From positions 434,001-498,000 of the forward strand of contig JACRDG010000048.1 of the NCBI GenBank assembly GCA_016218715.1: DNA of 64,000 bases, given 5' to 3'. This document shows positions 1-9,547 of this stretch, piece after piece. The notes below the pieces were generated by a model. The model saw nothing but the letters and a program-made list of their open reading frames with translations. It did not search any database and was not told where the DNA came from. Source of the stretch: Desulfomonile tiedjei. Lineage in GTDB: Bacteria > Desulfobacterota > Desulfomonilia > Desulfomonilales > Desulfomonilaceae. Each line of letters starts with the position of its first letter. Position 1 is the first letter of the stretch. Made by a program: the position numbers and the translations under genes.

Positions 1-3000
1 ACCGTATCCGAATCGCTCTTCGGCCCATCGGCTCCGGTATTTCCCAGATCGTCGGTGAAGATAATCAGGTTCGCCGCGCTGCCCGAATAGTTGAGCACGG
101 GAGTGAACGTCATGCCGTTCAACGCCTCATTGATCGCGTCGGTGGCACCGACGAAGGTCATCGTCGCGTCTGCCGTCCCGTCACCTGCGCTGAAGGTCAA
201 ACCAGTGGTCTGTGCGAGCGAAAGGGTCCCATTGGCACCTGTGAGACGCACCTGAACGGGCGCGGTGCCTGCATCCGGATCTGAAATCGAGAGGGCGTTA
301 CCATTGCCGGTACTCAGAATCAGGGGTGCGTTCTGCACCGTACTCTGAGCGGAGGGAACCTGGTTTACCGGTGGATCGTTTACCGGATCGCCGACGTCAA
401 TGCCGACGGTCCCCGCGACAGTACCCACGGTCCCTGCAGTATCGGTCACCACGTACCGCACGGTATCGGGACCGTTGTACCCTGCAACGGATTGATACTT
501 CACCAGGGGTGTCGTTTCTGCATCCGCCCAAGAGATGACCTGATTCAGCGTCACGGCCTCTCCGGCGTCGATCACGTTGTTTGCGTTCGCATCGCGGAAC
601 AGTGTCCCGTGCTGCGGCAGAACGGTTAGGGTGATCGATTGGGCCTGGTCTCCATCAGGATCGGTGAAAGTCCATCCGTCAAGACTCACCACGGTTCCCG
701 CATCTGCGTACAAGGCGAAATCGCCCGCAACGGGCGGGTCTTGAACTGCGCTGACCGTTACCAAAAGGGTATCAGTGTCAAATTTGGCTCCATCAGCACC
801 GGTGTGGCCGAGATCGTTGGTAAAGACGGTGACTCCACCCCCCAGGCCGTTGTAGTTGGGCGAAGGCACGAAACGCATGCCGTTCAATGCCGTGTTGATA
901 GCGTCAATGGTGCCGGAAAAAGTCACGGAGGAGTCTGAGGTTCCGTCACCTGCGCTGAAGGCCAAACCAGTCGTCTGTGCGAGCGTAAGGGTTCCGTTGG
1001 CACTACTGAGCTGCATTTGAACGACCGCGGTCCCTGCATCAGAATCGGAAATCGAGATCGCGTTCCCATTCCCGGGACTGAATACCAGAACGATGTCCTC
1101 CAGAATCGTTTGGTTCGGCGGGAAGTGGTTCACCGGCGGGTCGTTCACAGTATCGCTCACCGTGATGCTCCCGGTCCCAGCAACCGTTCCAATCGCTCCT
1201 CGCGTGTCGGTCACCAGGTACTGCACGGCGTCAGGACCGATATAGGCCCCGGTGGAGACATATTTCACCAGGTGGGAAGTGCTGGCGTCGGCCCACGTGA
1301 TCACCTGATTCAGCGCCACAGCCTCGCCGGCGTCGATCGCGTTATTTGTGTTCGCATCACGGAAGAGCGTACCGCGATCCGGTAGATTGGTTACGGTGAT
1401 GGATTGGGCCGGGTCGCCGTCCGGATCGGTAAAATTCCACCCGTCAACGGGGACCGCCACTCCCTGTGCCCCGTTCAGGGCAAAGTTCCCCGCGACCGGC
1501 GGTTGGTTCGGGGTCGTGCCCGGGACATATCTCCATGGCTCATAGCCGAGCCCCGAGCTCTGCGCGAAGAAATAGAGGGTCCCGTTCACATTCGTCATGT
1601 GAATCGGGGAGGCGCTGCTGCTGCCGGGCCAGATGTCCTGGACCATGGACGTGCCCCCCGCTGTCCCGTCAGTCTGCCACAACTCTATCCCGTGAACCGC
1701 ATCATCCATGACAAAGTTCGCGGTCCCGCCCACGTTCATCATCTGGACCCACCATGTCCAGTAATGGACCGGCGAGGGGTCGGCCACCATGAAGGTACCT
1801 CCAGGAGTACCGTCGCTCCTCCACAGGGTGTCGCCGAGGGCGTTGTCATAGGAGATGAAAAGCAAAGCGCCATTCACATCCGTCAGGTTGAAGGGGTAGT
1901 TCCCTTGGGAGCCGGGGCCGATATTCTCCACCAAAGCCGTTCCTGTGGTGGTGCCATCGCTTCTCCAGAGTTCTTCGCCGTTGACGCCGTCATTGGCCGC
2001 GAAATACAGGGAGCCGTTCACGGGGGTCAGGTAATGAGGCGAGCCCGAGCCGGCTCCGGTCTGTATGTCCTTCACCATGACGGTTCCCGCAGTAGTCCCG
2101 TTGGATTTCCAAAGTTCCCTGCCGTAAAGTCCGCCGGTGTCCTCTCCCGTGAAATAGACCTCTCCGTTCAGGACCGCGAAAGTATCCCAGTCTGTCGGGT
2201 CCAACGAATCCGTGCGGACCAGGACGTCGGTCCTCACGGGAAACGTGTCCGCGGCTGTCCCATCGCTCCTCCACAGGTACCCATCGACAGAGGGCGCTCT
2301 GAAGAAGAGCGTCCCGTTGCCGTTCGTCAGCACCGTGGGATTCCCGGAATCAGCACCAGGCCACAGGTCTTCGACCATAACGGTTTGGGCTGCAGTTCCA
2401 TCGCTCTTCCAGAGTTCCCATCCATGAACCTCGTCGTTGGCGCTGAAGAACAGGACATTATTAACGGCGGTCAAGTTTGCAAAGGGGAGTGCTGACAGAC
2501 CGCCCGGCTTGGAAAACTCCGCCAAGAGCTCGGTCCCCAAGTCTGTGCCGTCGGTTCGCCAGAGTCCTCCCGCTGAGGGGCTGTCTGACGCAACAAAGTA
2601 GAGCGCGCCGTTCATCACGCTCAATTCGAGAGGTCCACCAGAATCGGGACCGGGAATGATGTCGGTGACCAGTCGAGTAATTCCGGTCAAAGGATTGTAC
2701 GCGCGGAGCTCCATGCCCGATGTGGAGTCTGATCCGGAGAAGTAGATCTCCCCATTGAACTCCACGAACGCCTTGTTCAGCGTACTGTCGTACAGGTCAG
2801 AGGAAAGCGGAGCCAGAGACTCAGGGTCTGCGAGGGGGCCCACGTTTCCGAGCGCTGCCGCATCAAAGATCGCCACGGGTGTTGCAGCTTCGCGCGAGGC
2901 GTATTCAAGACTCCAGTTTCCTGCTTTGCCGCCGGTGGCATCTGTGCTGGCGAAAACATCGGCTCCGGTGTACGCGGCAATACGATCGACGAGCGCCTTA

Positions 3001-3458
3001 CCAGCAGGATTTTCCGCCACCGAGCATCCGTACAACTGGATCTGTGCCTGGTCGCCGAGGTTATCAGCCAGCGCCTGCAGGTCGGGGTGGTGCGCGTCGA
3101 CGGTAGAGAGGTCGATCTGCTCGTTCCCTACGACCAGCTCACCGGGAGACCCATGAGCCACCACGGCCACCAGCCCAATCTTCCGCCCGGTCTCACGGGT
3201 CAGCTCTTCGAGTTTAGCCTCGATAGCAGCCAGGTTGTCGTGCTGGTCGTACAGCACGAGCTGTGCCTTCCCCGCCGCAGCGTCCGCGAGGACCCGGACG
3301 TCCGAGAACGTACTGGAAGCGACGATCACGTTCAAGTCGTGGTGCGTATCGAGCGAGCTGAGATCAAGGGAAGCGTCGAGCACGATCCGCTCCTCGAGTT
3401 GTTCGAAGATCAATTCAGGGTGATAGTACCTCGCGTTCCTATCGAGCCAACGACCCAT
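1..3458 (-). CDS. Giant surface/adhesin-like protein, N-terminal part (DUF4347 + ELWxxDGT repeats + cadherin-like modules)
   Basis: This reading frame is open from an ATG at 3458 to the left edge, so about 1150 N-terminal residues are seen and the C-terminus is missing. ATG 3458 follows GAGAGG at good spacing; an in-frame ATG at 3512 is the alternative. The N-terminus carries FEQLEERIVLDA (about residues 18-29), the LEPR-like head of large secreted adhesins. A DUF4347 domain follows (about 30-180), with AHGSPGEL near residue 99 and YGCSVAE near 143. Seven ELWxxDGT-type repeats (for example ELWKSDGT, ELWQTDGT) lie between about 2730 and 1540. Then come modules of about 255 residues (DNA period about 765 bp) with TDPDGD, DANTNNAIDAGEAV and YNGPDTVRYVVTDT, resembling cadherin/Ig-like adhesin repeats. 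A secreted or surface-bound role is inferred from the family; the ligand is unknown. Confidence 0.85.
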   Translation of the reverse strand, partial: MGRWLDRNARYYHPELIFEQLEERIVLDASLDLSSLDTHHDLNVIVASSTFSDVRVLADAAAGKAQLVLYDQHDNLAAIEAKLEELTRETGRKIGLVAVVAHGSPGELVVGNEQIDLSTVDAHHPDLQALADNLGDQAQIQLYGCSVAENPAGKALVDRIAAYTGADVFASTDATGGKAGNWSLEYASREAATPVAIFDAAALGNVGPLADPESLAPLSSDLYDSTLNKAFVEFNGEIYFSGSDSTSGMELRAYNPLTGITRLVTDIIPGPDSGGPLELSVMNGALYFVASDSPSAGGLWRTDGTDLGTELLAEFSKPGGLSALPFANLTAVNNVLFFSANDEVHGWELWKSDGTAAQTVMVEDLWPGADSGNPTVLTNGNGTLFFRAPSVDGYLWRSDGTAADTFPVRTDVLVRTDSLDPTDWDTFAVLNGEVYFTGEDTGGLYGRELWKSNGTTAGTVMVKDIQTGAGSGSPHYLTPVNGSLYFAANDGVNGEELWRSDGTTTGTALVENIGPGSQGNYPFNLTDVNGALLFISYDNALGDTLWRSDGTPGGTFMVADPSPVHYWTWWVQMMNVGGTANFVMDDAVHGIELWQTDGTAGGTSMVQDIWPGSSSASPIHMTNVNGTLYFFAQSSGLGYEPWRYVPGTTPNQPPVAGNFALNGAQGVAVPVDGWNFTDPDGDPAQSITVTNLPDRGTLFRDANTNNAIDAGEAVALNQVITWADASTSHLVKYVSTGAYIGPDAVQYLVTDTRGAIGTVAGTGSITVSDTVNDPPVNHFPPNQTILEDIVLVFSPGNGNAISISDSDAGTAVVQMQLSSANGTLTLAQTTGLAFSAGDGTSDSSVTFSGTIDAINTALNGMRFVPSPNYNGLGGGVTVFTNDLGHTGADGAKFDTDTLLVTVSAVQDPPVAGDFALYADAGTVVSLDGWTFTDPDGDQAQSITLTVLPQHGTLFRDANANNVIDAGEAVTLNQVISWADAETTPLVKYQSVAGYNGPDTVRYVVTDTAGTVGTVAGTVGIDVGDPVNDPPVNQVPSAQSTVQNAPLILSTGNGNALSISDPDAGTAPVQVRLTGANGTLSLAQTTGLTFSAGDGTADATMTFVGATDAINEALNGMTFTPVLNYSGSAANLIIFTDDLGNTGADGPKSDSDT

Positions 3459-3512
3459 GCGCGTACCTCTCAGTTTAAGTCGGATAGAGCTGTTGCCGCG
3501 GGAAGGCTCCAT

Positions 3513-3865
3513 CGACTGGCTGTGACGATTTCCCCGTCCTATTGGGTAACTACCTTGTTAAAATGAGGTTATTTCCTTTTGACCTTGCTAACATGAAAAT
3601 ATTCTTAGGACTATTCTATCAAACACCCGCTATTATGTCAACAAAATAGCTAATAATCCAAAGTGTTACGAGATCAACCGCACCAAAAAACATTCCCTTT
3701 TCAACAACAAACTGAAATTAAACGGACTAATCTACGAAGAGGGTGAGGTGGAAGCGATCGGTGGGGAGGGATTGCGGCGGCGAAACACGGCCTGCGCGCT
3801 CCGCTCCGATCCCGGAGGCGTTGTGGCAGAAAACAGTTGTGCGGCGGATCAAGGTGCTGTCCGAT
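3513..3865. other. Intergenic region between the surface-protein gene and hrcA
   Basis: These 350 bases hold the promoter of the surface-protein gene and a marked AT-rich tract. I see no plausible gene. No clear terminator for hrcA is visible. Confidence 0.5.
3613..3641 (-). promoter_or_regulatory. Sigma70-like promoter of the giant surface protein
   Basis: Read on the minus strand, TTGACA (3641-3636) is followed after 17 bases by TAGAAT (3618-3613), close to the consensus. It points at the start codon at 3458 and would give a leader of about 150 bases. It lies in an AT-rich stretch (about 3540-3730) that contrasts with the surrounding GC-rich DNA. Confidence 0.6.
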
Positions 3866-4912
3866 TCAGACCGGAGTCTCCACGACTTTCCGTAAGAGGT
3901 GGGTCAAAACGTGTGCCGTAGCTTGCACCAGACTGGCCATCTTCTGGTAGTTCATGCGTTTGGGTCCTATGACCGCTATGCTACCGAGCGCGGTGGCGTC
4001 CGCGCGGATGGGGTACGCAACGATGGAACATGACCCGATTTCTTCCAGGCCATGCTCGGAGCCGATGAGGATCTGCACTCCCTCCGCTTCCAGGGCCTTA
4101 TCGAGGATCTTCAGCAGATTGCTCTTTTCTTCAAAGGTTACCAGGAGCGCCTTCAAGGTGTTGATCTGCGCGAATTCCGGTTCATCGAGTATATTCGACT
4201 GCCCTTCGATGAAGATCTCGCGGGACGATTCCTGGTCCAGCATGATGTGTCCGAGACGGAGCGTTTTTGCCAGAAGCGCGTCAACCTGCGTCTTCTCTTT
4301 CTTGAGTTCCCGTTCCACCCGTGCGCGGGCCTGCCGCAGGTCGAGATCTTTCAACATGTCGTTCAACATGCGGCTGTATCGTTCGAGCGTTTCTTGATCG
4401 ATATTGTCCTCATCGTAAATCATCTTGCTCTGGAGGTATCCCGTGGTAGAAACGAGTACGACGAGGATGCGGTCTTCGGCCACCTTGATGAATTCTATGG
4501 TCTTGAAGGTCTGTTCTTGGACTGCCGCGGCCGCGACAACCCCGGCCTGACGGGAAAGCACTGCCAGGGCAGTGGAGGATCGCCGCAGCAAATCCCTGAC
4601 ATCGAGGCTGGCGCTGCTGATAAACGACTCGATCTCCGCCCGGTCTCGCTCGTCCACCTGCGCGGACTCCACAACGGTGTTCACGAAGTGTCGATAGCCG
4701 AGATCGGTCGGAATTCTGCCAGCGCTTATGTGAGGCTGGACAATGTACCCCGACTCGGTGAGATCGGTCATGACGTTGCGGATAGAAGCCGCGGAAAGAC
4801 CGATGTCCGTCTTTTTCGATACCGTTCGAGAACCCACGGGCTCGCCGGTCATTATGAATTCTCTGACAATAGCCTGGAGAATCTTTTCCGAACGCTGCTC
4901 GAGAGGAACCAT
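3866..4912 (-). CDS. hrcA: Heat-inducible transcription repressor HrcA
   Basis: The 348-residue product matches HrcA in full length. In the known family it binds the CIRCE inverted repeat and represses groE and dnaK operons, with GroEL modulating its activity. The N-terminal winged helix (about 1-75) shows QRSEKILQAIVREFI, GEPVGSRTVSK and LSAASIRNVMTDL, followed by GYIVQPHISAGRIPTDLGYRHFV. The GAF-like middle and C-terminal parts contain IGSEHGLEEIGSCSIVAYPI and IGPKRMNYQKMASLV. It is the last gene of a minus-strand run after the inositol-monophosphatase-like gene. It is not next to grpE or dnaK as is common, and I see no CIRCE element (TTAGCACTC-N9-GAGTGCTAA) in the window, so its targets lie elsewhere. 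Confidence 0.95.
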   Translation of the reverse strand: MVPLEQRSEKILQAIVREFIMTGEPVGSRTVSKKTDIGLSAASIRNVMTDLTESGYIVQPHISAGRIPTDLGYRHFVNTVVESAQVDERDRAEIESFISSASLDVRDLLRRSSTALAVLSRQAGVVAAAAVQEQTFKTIEFIKVAEDRILVVLVSTTGYLQSKMIYDEDNIDQETLERYSRMLNDMLKDLDLRQARARVERELKKEKTQVDALLAKTLRLGHIMLDQESSREIFIEGQSNILDEPEFAQINTLKALLVTFEEKSNLLKILDKALEAEGVQILIGSEHGLEEIGSCSIVAYPIRADATALGSIAVIGPKRMNYQKMASLVQATAHVLTHLLRKVVETPV

Positions 4913-5019
4913 GAGCCGTTTTCTCTGGGTGAAAATTCTGGTCTATCGCTACCCAGTTACCTTAGCCTTCGGAGAGTCGCTCGTCAAGGAAAACGCCGTG
5001 CTCTCCCCGACAGACCACC

Positions 5020-5835
5020 TCAGGGGAGACGTCTGATGAACTTCGTGAACGATTCCCACGTACCTTTCGGCGCGGCGATGAGCGGGTCTTCCACGCGCTT
5101 GCCGTCCATATGTTCTCCGACATGGAAGCGGCGGCCGTCGAGATAGCGGATCTCGCCCCCGGCAGCCTCGAGGATGATGCTCCCCGCTGCCAGGTCCTGC
5201 ACGTTGACGTTCTTGAGCACACAGGCGTCCGCTGCTCCACGGGCCACGTAGGCCATATGACCCGAGGAAGAGCCGAAGTTCCTTATCTTGCCCGGGAAAT
5301 TGCTCGTGAAATCCTGATGGAATCGGGAATACACGAGCAGGAGGCTCTCGTTATCGATGCTGGAATCCTCACGAACGCCGATCCCTTTATCGTTGAGCAC
5401 CGCTTCCCGCCCTGCATAGGCAGAGTACAGCTCACCAGTCACGGGAAGGTAGAGAAACCCGAGGACAGGCCAAAACTTCTCGAAGAGCGCGGCGCTTACC
5501 CCCCATACCGGCATGCCTGCCTGGAAAGAGGCCGCTCCATCGAGGCTGTCGACGATCCAGAGGAACCTGGGGCATTCCTCGCCGGACAAGGTTTCTTGCG
5601 AGATCTCTCTCAAGAACTCGTGCCCCTCGAAACTCCCTTTGATCTTGGCCGATATCAGATCCCATGCGGTGTTTTCCGCTTCAGTCACGAGGTCGTTGTC
5701 GAACTTGAGATGCCGATCTCCCCTCCCGTACAGATCCAGCAGGAGCTGACCGCTCTTGCGCAGGTTGTTTTCCACGAATTCTTTCAGGGTCCGAAGTTCT
5801 CGTTCGGTGAGGGATTGCACGTCTTCTTTGTCCAT
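5020..5835 (-). CDS. Inositol monophosphatase family protein with altered metal-site motif
   Basis: The 271-residue protein has the fold signature of the Mg2+-dependent inositol monophosphatase/FBPase family: WIVDSLDGAASF (about 92-103) stands where WxxDPxDGTxxF is usual, and VQDLAAGSIILEAAGG (about 212-227) matches the C-terminal WDxAAGxLIxxEAGG motif. The family removes phosphate from inositol phosphates, PAP or sugar bisphosphates. Differences from the consensus are DSLDGA for DPxDGT and VTEAEN for the usual TxAD, so activity or substrate may differ. ATG 5835 follows GGAGT. It lies between xerD and hrcA on the same strand. The substrate cannot be told from sequence. Confidence 0.75.
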   Translation of the reverse strand: MDKEDVQSLTERELRTLKEFVENNLRKSGQLLLDLYGRGDRHLKFDNDLVTEAENTAWDLISAKIKGSFEGHEFLREISQETLSGEECPRFLWIVDSLDGAASFQAGMPVWGVSAALFEKFWPVLGFLYLPVTGELYSAYAGREAVLNDKGIGVREDSSIDNESLLLVYSRFHQDFTSNFPGKIRNFGSSSGHMAYVARGAADACVLKNVNVQDLAAGSIILEAAGGEIRYLDGRRFHVGEHMDGKRVEDPLIAAPKGTWESFTKFIRRLP

Positions 5836-5905
5836 GGTTGACTCCGCTGAATGTGGTGGTTGATGATCTATTGGTCATTTTCCGCCGACTGTCAAGCAAA
5901 CCACT

Positions 5906-6817
5906 CTACCCCCTCGGATGGTAGGCCGCGTGGATTTTCTTCAGGCGGTGTTGCGCGACGTGAGTGTAAATCTCAGTGGTGGAGATGTCCGAATGCCCGA
6001 GCATAAGCTGGACCACCCGCAGGTCTGCGTCATTCTGGACGAGATGTGTGGCGAAGGAGTGCCGGAGGGTATGGGGTGAGATCTCCTTGGCGATGCCAGC
6101 GCGGAGCGCTGTCTTCTTCACGATCTTCCAGAAGGCCTGCCGGGTCATCGCGAGGCCGCGTCGCGTGATAAAGAGGAATTCGGTCCGCCTGGCTCCTGCG
6201 ATTCGCGGACGGCTCTCATCGATATAGGTCATGACCGCGCGGGAAGCCGGCAGTCCCAGGGGAACGACACGTTCCCGGGAACCCTTTCCCATGACCGTGA
6301 CGCATCCCACTTCGAGATCGATACGGGAAAACTCGAGCGTGACCAGCTCCGACACGCGGAGTCCTGTGGCATAGAGCAATTCCAGCATAGCATGGTTTCG
6401 CTTCCCTTCCGGTGTACCGGTATTGGCGGCTGAAAGGAGCCTTTCCACCTCTTCCAGTTCCAGGTAATGGGGAATCCTCTTGGGGAGCGCGGGCGCCTCG
6501 ACCTGTTCCGAGGGGTTTGCCTTGAGTTGATCGGTTTCCAAAAGGTACCGGAAGAGACCTTTGATACACGACACCTTCCGGGCCCGGCTCCTTGCGCTGA
6601 GGCCTCGGCGGTCCAGGGCCGCAAGGAATCCCAGGATGTGCTCGCGGGAAACGTCCGTGATCTTTCGTACGCCGCACCCCAGCAGGAATCGCATGAACCC
6701 CTTCATGTCGGATGCGTAAGCTTCCACGCTGAGACGTGCCAGCCCGCGATCGACGATCAGGTGGTCCAGGTAACCTGCCACGGCAAGATCAATCTCGGTA
6801 AGTCGGCTTTGAGCCAT
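5906..6817 (-). CDS. xerD: Site-specific tyrosine recombinase XerD/XerC
   Basis: The 303-residue product is a full-length Xer recombinase, which with its partner resolves chromosome dimers at dif near the division septum. The N-terminal SAM-like core-binding domain spans about 8-100. The catalytic domain carries all six active residues: R154 (ATGLRVSEL), K178 (GKGSRERVVPLG), H249 and R252 (SPHTLRHSFATHL), H275 (LGHSDISTTEIYTHV) and nucleophile Y284. The gene starts 19 bases after the glnD stop codon, so the two are probably cotranscribed. XerD is favoured over XerC by the overall look of the sequence, but that choice is not certain. There are no signs of a phage or integron integrase in the context. 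Confidence 0.92.
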   Translation of the reverse strand: MAQSRLTEIDLAVAGYLDHLIVDRGLARLSVEAYASDMKGFMRFLLGCGVRKITDVSREHILGFLAALDRRGLSARSRARKVSCIKGLFRYLLETDQLKANPSEQVEAPALPKRIPHYLELEEVERLLSAANTGTPEGKRNHAMLELLYATGLRVSELVTLEFSRIDLEVGCVTVMGKGSRERVVPLGLPASRAVMTYIDESRPRIAGARRTEFLFITRRGLAMTRQAFWKIVKKTALRAGIAKEISPHTLRHSFATHLVQNDADLRVVQLMLGHSDISTTEIYTHVAQHRLKKIHAAYHPRG

Positions 6818-6836
6818 AATGTTGCCCGACCTGGCG

Positions 6837-9503
6837 TCAGATAAAGCCCTCCTTGAGGTCGGCGAAATGTGCTTCTTCCCGGTCGACGAGATGTTCGTAC
6901 AAGGAGGCTCTGATTTCTTTCAGGCGATCGAAGTCCACGATTTTGCTGTCTGTTTCGTCCTGCACGTAGAAGATGTCCGCAGCCTGATCGATCTCCGTGG
7001 TGATCTTGGTGACGATGATGTTCAGCTCGAGCGCAGAGAGCTTCCGGGTGATGTCGTAGAGCAGTCCCGGCCGGTCGTGTGCATAGACTTCTATAATGCT
7101 GGCCCTGTCCGACGCATCGTTATCGATCTCCACCTTCAACGGGAAGCGTGGCGTTCCCGTAGGCCTGAATGTCCGCGCGCCCTTCCTCGCGTCCACCAAT
7201 TCGTGCACGTCAGCCTCTTCTTTGAGGACGGATTCCATGTCCTTGCGGAAATGATCCCATCGCTCGGGGTCGTCCAGGGGCCCCTCGGGTATGTCATTGA
7301 CGTGAAAAGTTGCCACGGCGATTGACCCTATCGTATGGCTCCATGCCCCGAGAATGTTGATTCTGTTCGCGGAGAGCGTGCCCGCCATCCGGAAGAACAA
7401 GCCCTGCCTGTCGAGGATAATCAGCGTGATCGAACTGTACCCGGGTCTCACATGATCGATCTTGGAGGCGATCAGATCCTGCGCCTCCATGGCCGTCTTG
7501 CCGCGTGCCAGCAGATATCGTCGGAGGTCGACGTATTGCTCGGCGATCACCCCGGGATAGAAGTCGAGGAAATACCGGGAACCCGCGGCCTCGACGAACG
7601 CATCCAGGTGCGGGCCGGCAAATTCCCTGGGGACCAGCTCCTTGATCACGGCTTTGATCTGGCGTATCCAGTCGGCCAAGTCTTCGCCGTCCTGCCCTTC
7701 CCCTTCCAGAACATCCAGCGTACGGTAGTACACCTCCTCGAGGAGCATATGCCTCCAGGAATTGTACGCGGTGGTTCCGACCGCTCGCAAATCCGCGAAG
7801 GTGAGCAAGAACAACAGGTCCAGTCGCCGTTTATGCATAACATTTTCAGCGAACCGTGTCACCAGTGCGTCGTCGTGGAGATCCTTCTTGAAAGCCATCC
7901 GAGTCATGGCCAGATGGTTGCGTATGAGGAAGCAGACCTCCTCGATCTGCTCGGCAGGCAGCCGGAGCCGTTCCAAAACCGGCCGAGCAATCTGTTCGCC
8001 GCGCACCTCGTGGCCGCCACCCGCCCCTTTGGCGATATCGTGAAACAGCCCTGCCAGATAGAGAACTTCAGGGTTCTCCAGCCTTGCGAAAATGGTCTTG
8101 AGCAGCGAATCCTGCTGATCCACGGCGGGGCGGGCAAAGGAATCGATCTCATCAAGGACTCCGATGGTATGCAGGTCCACCGTGTACTGGTGATAGACGT
8201 CGTGCTGAGGCAGGAACCTCACGCGGCCGAACTCGGGAATGAACCGCTCCAGGAACCCTATCTTGACCATCGCGTTCAGCGTCCGCGCGACCGTTCCGGG
8301 TATGCGCAGGATTTCCAGGAAGAGCCGATTCGCTTCAGGATCATGTATCAGGCTTTCATCCATAGAGCCGATCCGCTCACGAATCAGATCTACCAGCCTT
8401 ATGTCCAGGTCGCAGCGCGTTTCCGCAATCTTGTGAAACGCAATGAGGATTTCCCTTGGATCAGACCCGAATTTTTCCGGTTCGTAGTGGTTTATGCCGC
8501 CGGCCCCCATATAAAACGCGGAATCCAACCTGAGCCGTTTTATCCCGGAAGCCAATTTCGGCCGCAGGAACAACCGCGCACGGGCCAGGATCTGTCGTCC
8601 GAAAAAGTCCAGGGTGGAAGCGTGACGATAGTATTCACGCATGAAGGCCTCAACCCCGCGGCGCTCCGGGGTGTCCGCGAACCCCATCTGTTCGGCCAGA
8701 AGCGCCTGCGCGTCAAACTTGAGACGGTCATCACGTCTTGCAGCCAGAAAGTGAAGTCTCGCGCGCACTTCGGCCAAGAAACTCCTCCCGGCCTTCGCTT
8801 CGGCAACCGCCTCCGAGCTGCACATACCGGCTGCGGGAAGGTCAGCCAGGTCGGAGACCCCGAACATCATTTTGGCGAGCCACGCGATCAACTGAATGTA
8901 CCGGAGCGATCCCGGACCTTCTTTGAGGTGCGGTTCCAGCAGGTATATGGTATGACCGAATCTGTCCGAGGACTTACGGATCTCTGCCTCAATCCGCAGG
9001 TACAAATCCAGGGGATCGGCCTCCGCGAGCATCTGTTCTCGCTCGATTACCAGTTGCCGATAAATCCGCTCGTCTCCCCAGACCAGTCGGGTATCCATGA
9101 GCGACGTCAGGACCGCGAGGTCCTTCATTGCCTCTTGCCCGCATTCATCCACCGTCCGAACCGAGTGGCCCAGCTCGACCCGCGCGTCCCACAAGAGGTA
9201 TAGGATGCTGCGAATGCCGCGGTACACCCCTTCGGGCGCGTCGTCCGGTCTCAGAAAGAGCATATCGATGTCCGAGTACGGGCTCATCTCCGTTCGACCG
9301 TACCCTCCCAGGCCCACGAGCGCGATGTTCTCTTTCCAGTACCCGAGAAAGTGGTCGGACAGCTGGCCGAGAATATTGTCGTACACCGCGTGCATCTGAA
9401 AGTGACCCGGATCCGCGGCCCCTTCGTCACGGTAGGCTGAGAGCCCTTCACGAATCTTTGCAAGCTGATCCGAACGTTCGGAGGTAGCAAATATGAATCG
9501 CAT
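6837..9503 (-). CDS. glnD: [Protein-PII] uridylyltransferase / uridylyl-removing enzyme GlnD
   Basis: GlnD attaches and removes UMP on PII signal proteins in response to glutamine and so controls nitrogen assimilation. The domains are in the usual order: nucleotidyltransferase with GLGGYGRTEMSPYSDIDMLF near the N-terminus, a helical linker, an HD domain with GLFHDIAKG, and two C-terminal ACT domains (one near SSITLIILDRQGLFFRMAG, one near SIIEVYAHDRPGLLYDIT). With the ATG at 9503 the protein has 888 residues, within the family range. The frame stays open to a TTG at 9581, but that start would overlap rnhA, so the ATG is preferred. It sits in a minus-strand run with rnhA upstream and xerD downstream. 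Confidence 0.95.
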   Translation of the reverse strand: MRFIFATSERSDQLAKIREGLSAYRDEGAADPGHFQMHAVYDNILGQLSDHFLGYWKENIALVGLGGYGRTEMSPYSDIDMLFLRPDDAPEGVYRGIRSILYLLWDARVELGHSVRTVDECGQEAMKDLAVLTSLMDTRLVWGDERIYRQLVIEREQMLAEADPLDLYLRIEAEIRKSSDRFGHTIYLLEPHLKEGPGSLRYIQLIAWLAKMMFGVSDLADLPAAGMCSSEAVAEAKAGRSFLAEVRARLHFLAARRDDRLKFDAQALLAEQMGFADTPERRGVEAFMREYYRHASTLDFFGRQILARARLFLRPKLASGIKRLRLDSAFYMGAGGINHYEPEKFGSDPREILIAFHKIAETRCDLDIRLVDLIRERIGSMDESLIHDPEANRLFLEILRIPGTVARTLNAMVKIGFLERFIPEFGRVRFLPQHDVYHQYTVDLHTIGVLDEIDSFARPAVDQQDSLLKTIFARLENPEVLYLAGLFHDIAKGAGGGHEVRGEQIARPVLERLRLPAEQIEEVCFLIRNHLAMTRMAFKKDLHDDALVTRFAENVMHKRRLDLLFLLTFADLRAVGTTAYNSWRHMLLEEVYYRTLDVLEGEGQDGEDLADWIRQIKAVIKELVPREFAGPHLDAFVEAAGSRYFLDFYPGVIAEQYVDLRRYLLARGKTAMEAQDLIASKIDHVRPGYSSITLIILDRQGLFFRMAGTLSANRINILGAWSHTIGSIAVATFHVNDIPEGPLDDPERWDHFRKDMESVLKEEADVHELVDARKGARTFRPTGTPRFPLKVEIDNDASDRASIIEVYAHDRPGLLYDITRKLSALELNIIVTKITTEIDQAADIFYVQDETDSKIVDFDRLKEIRASLYEHLVDREEAHFADLKEGFI

Positions 9504-9547
9504 CACATGAACCTGACCTGTGATCCCAGCCCTTTTCCAGGCCGGGA

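Noticed and set aside
1404-2495. Plus-strand gene of 363 codons
   Set aside because: It is antisense to the ELWxxDGT repeats, which give a continuous minus-strand frame with recognisable motifs.
5906-6817. Phage or integrative-element integrase
   Set aside because: Length, motif spacing and housekeeping context fit chromosomal XerD; no attachment site or phage genes are seen.
7335-9203. Plus-strand gene of 622 codons
   Set aside because: It lies wholly antisense to glnD and shows no family motif.
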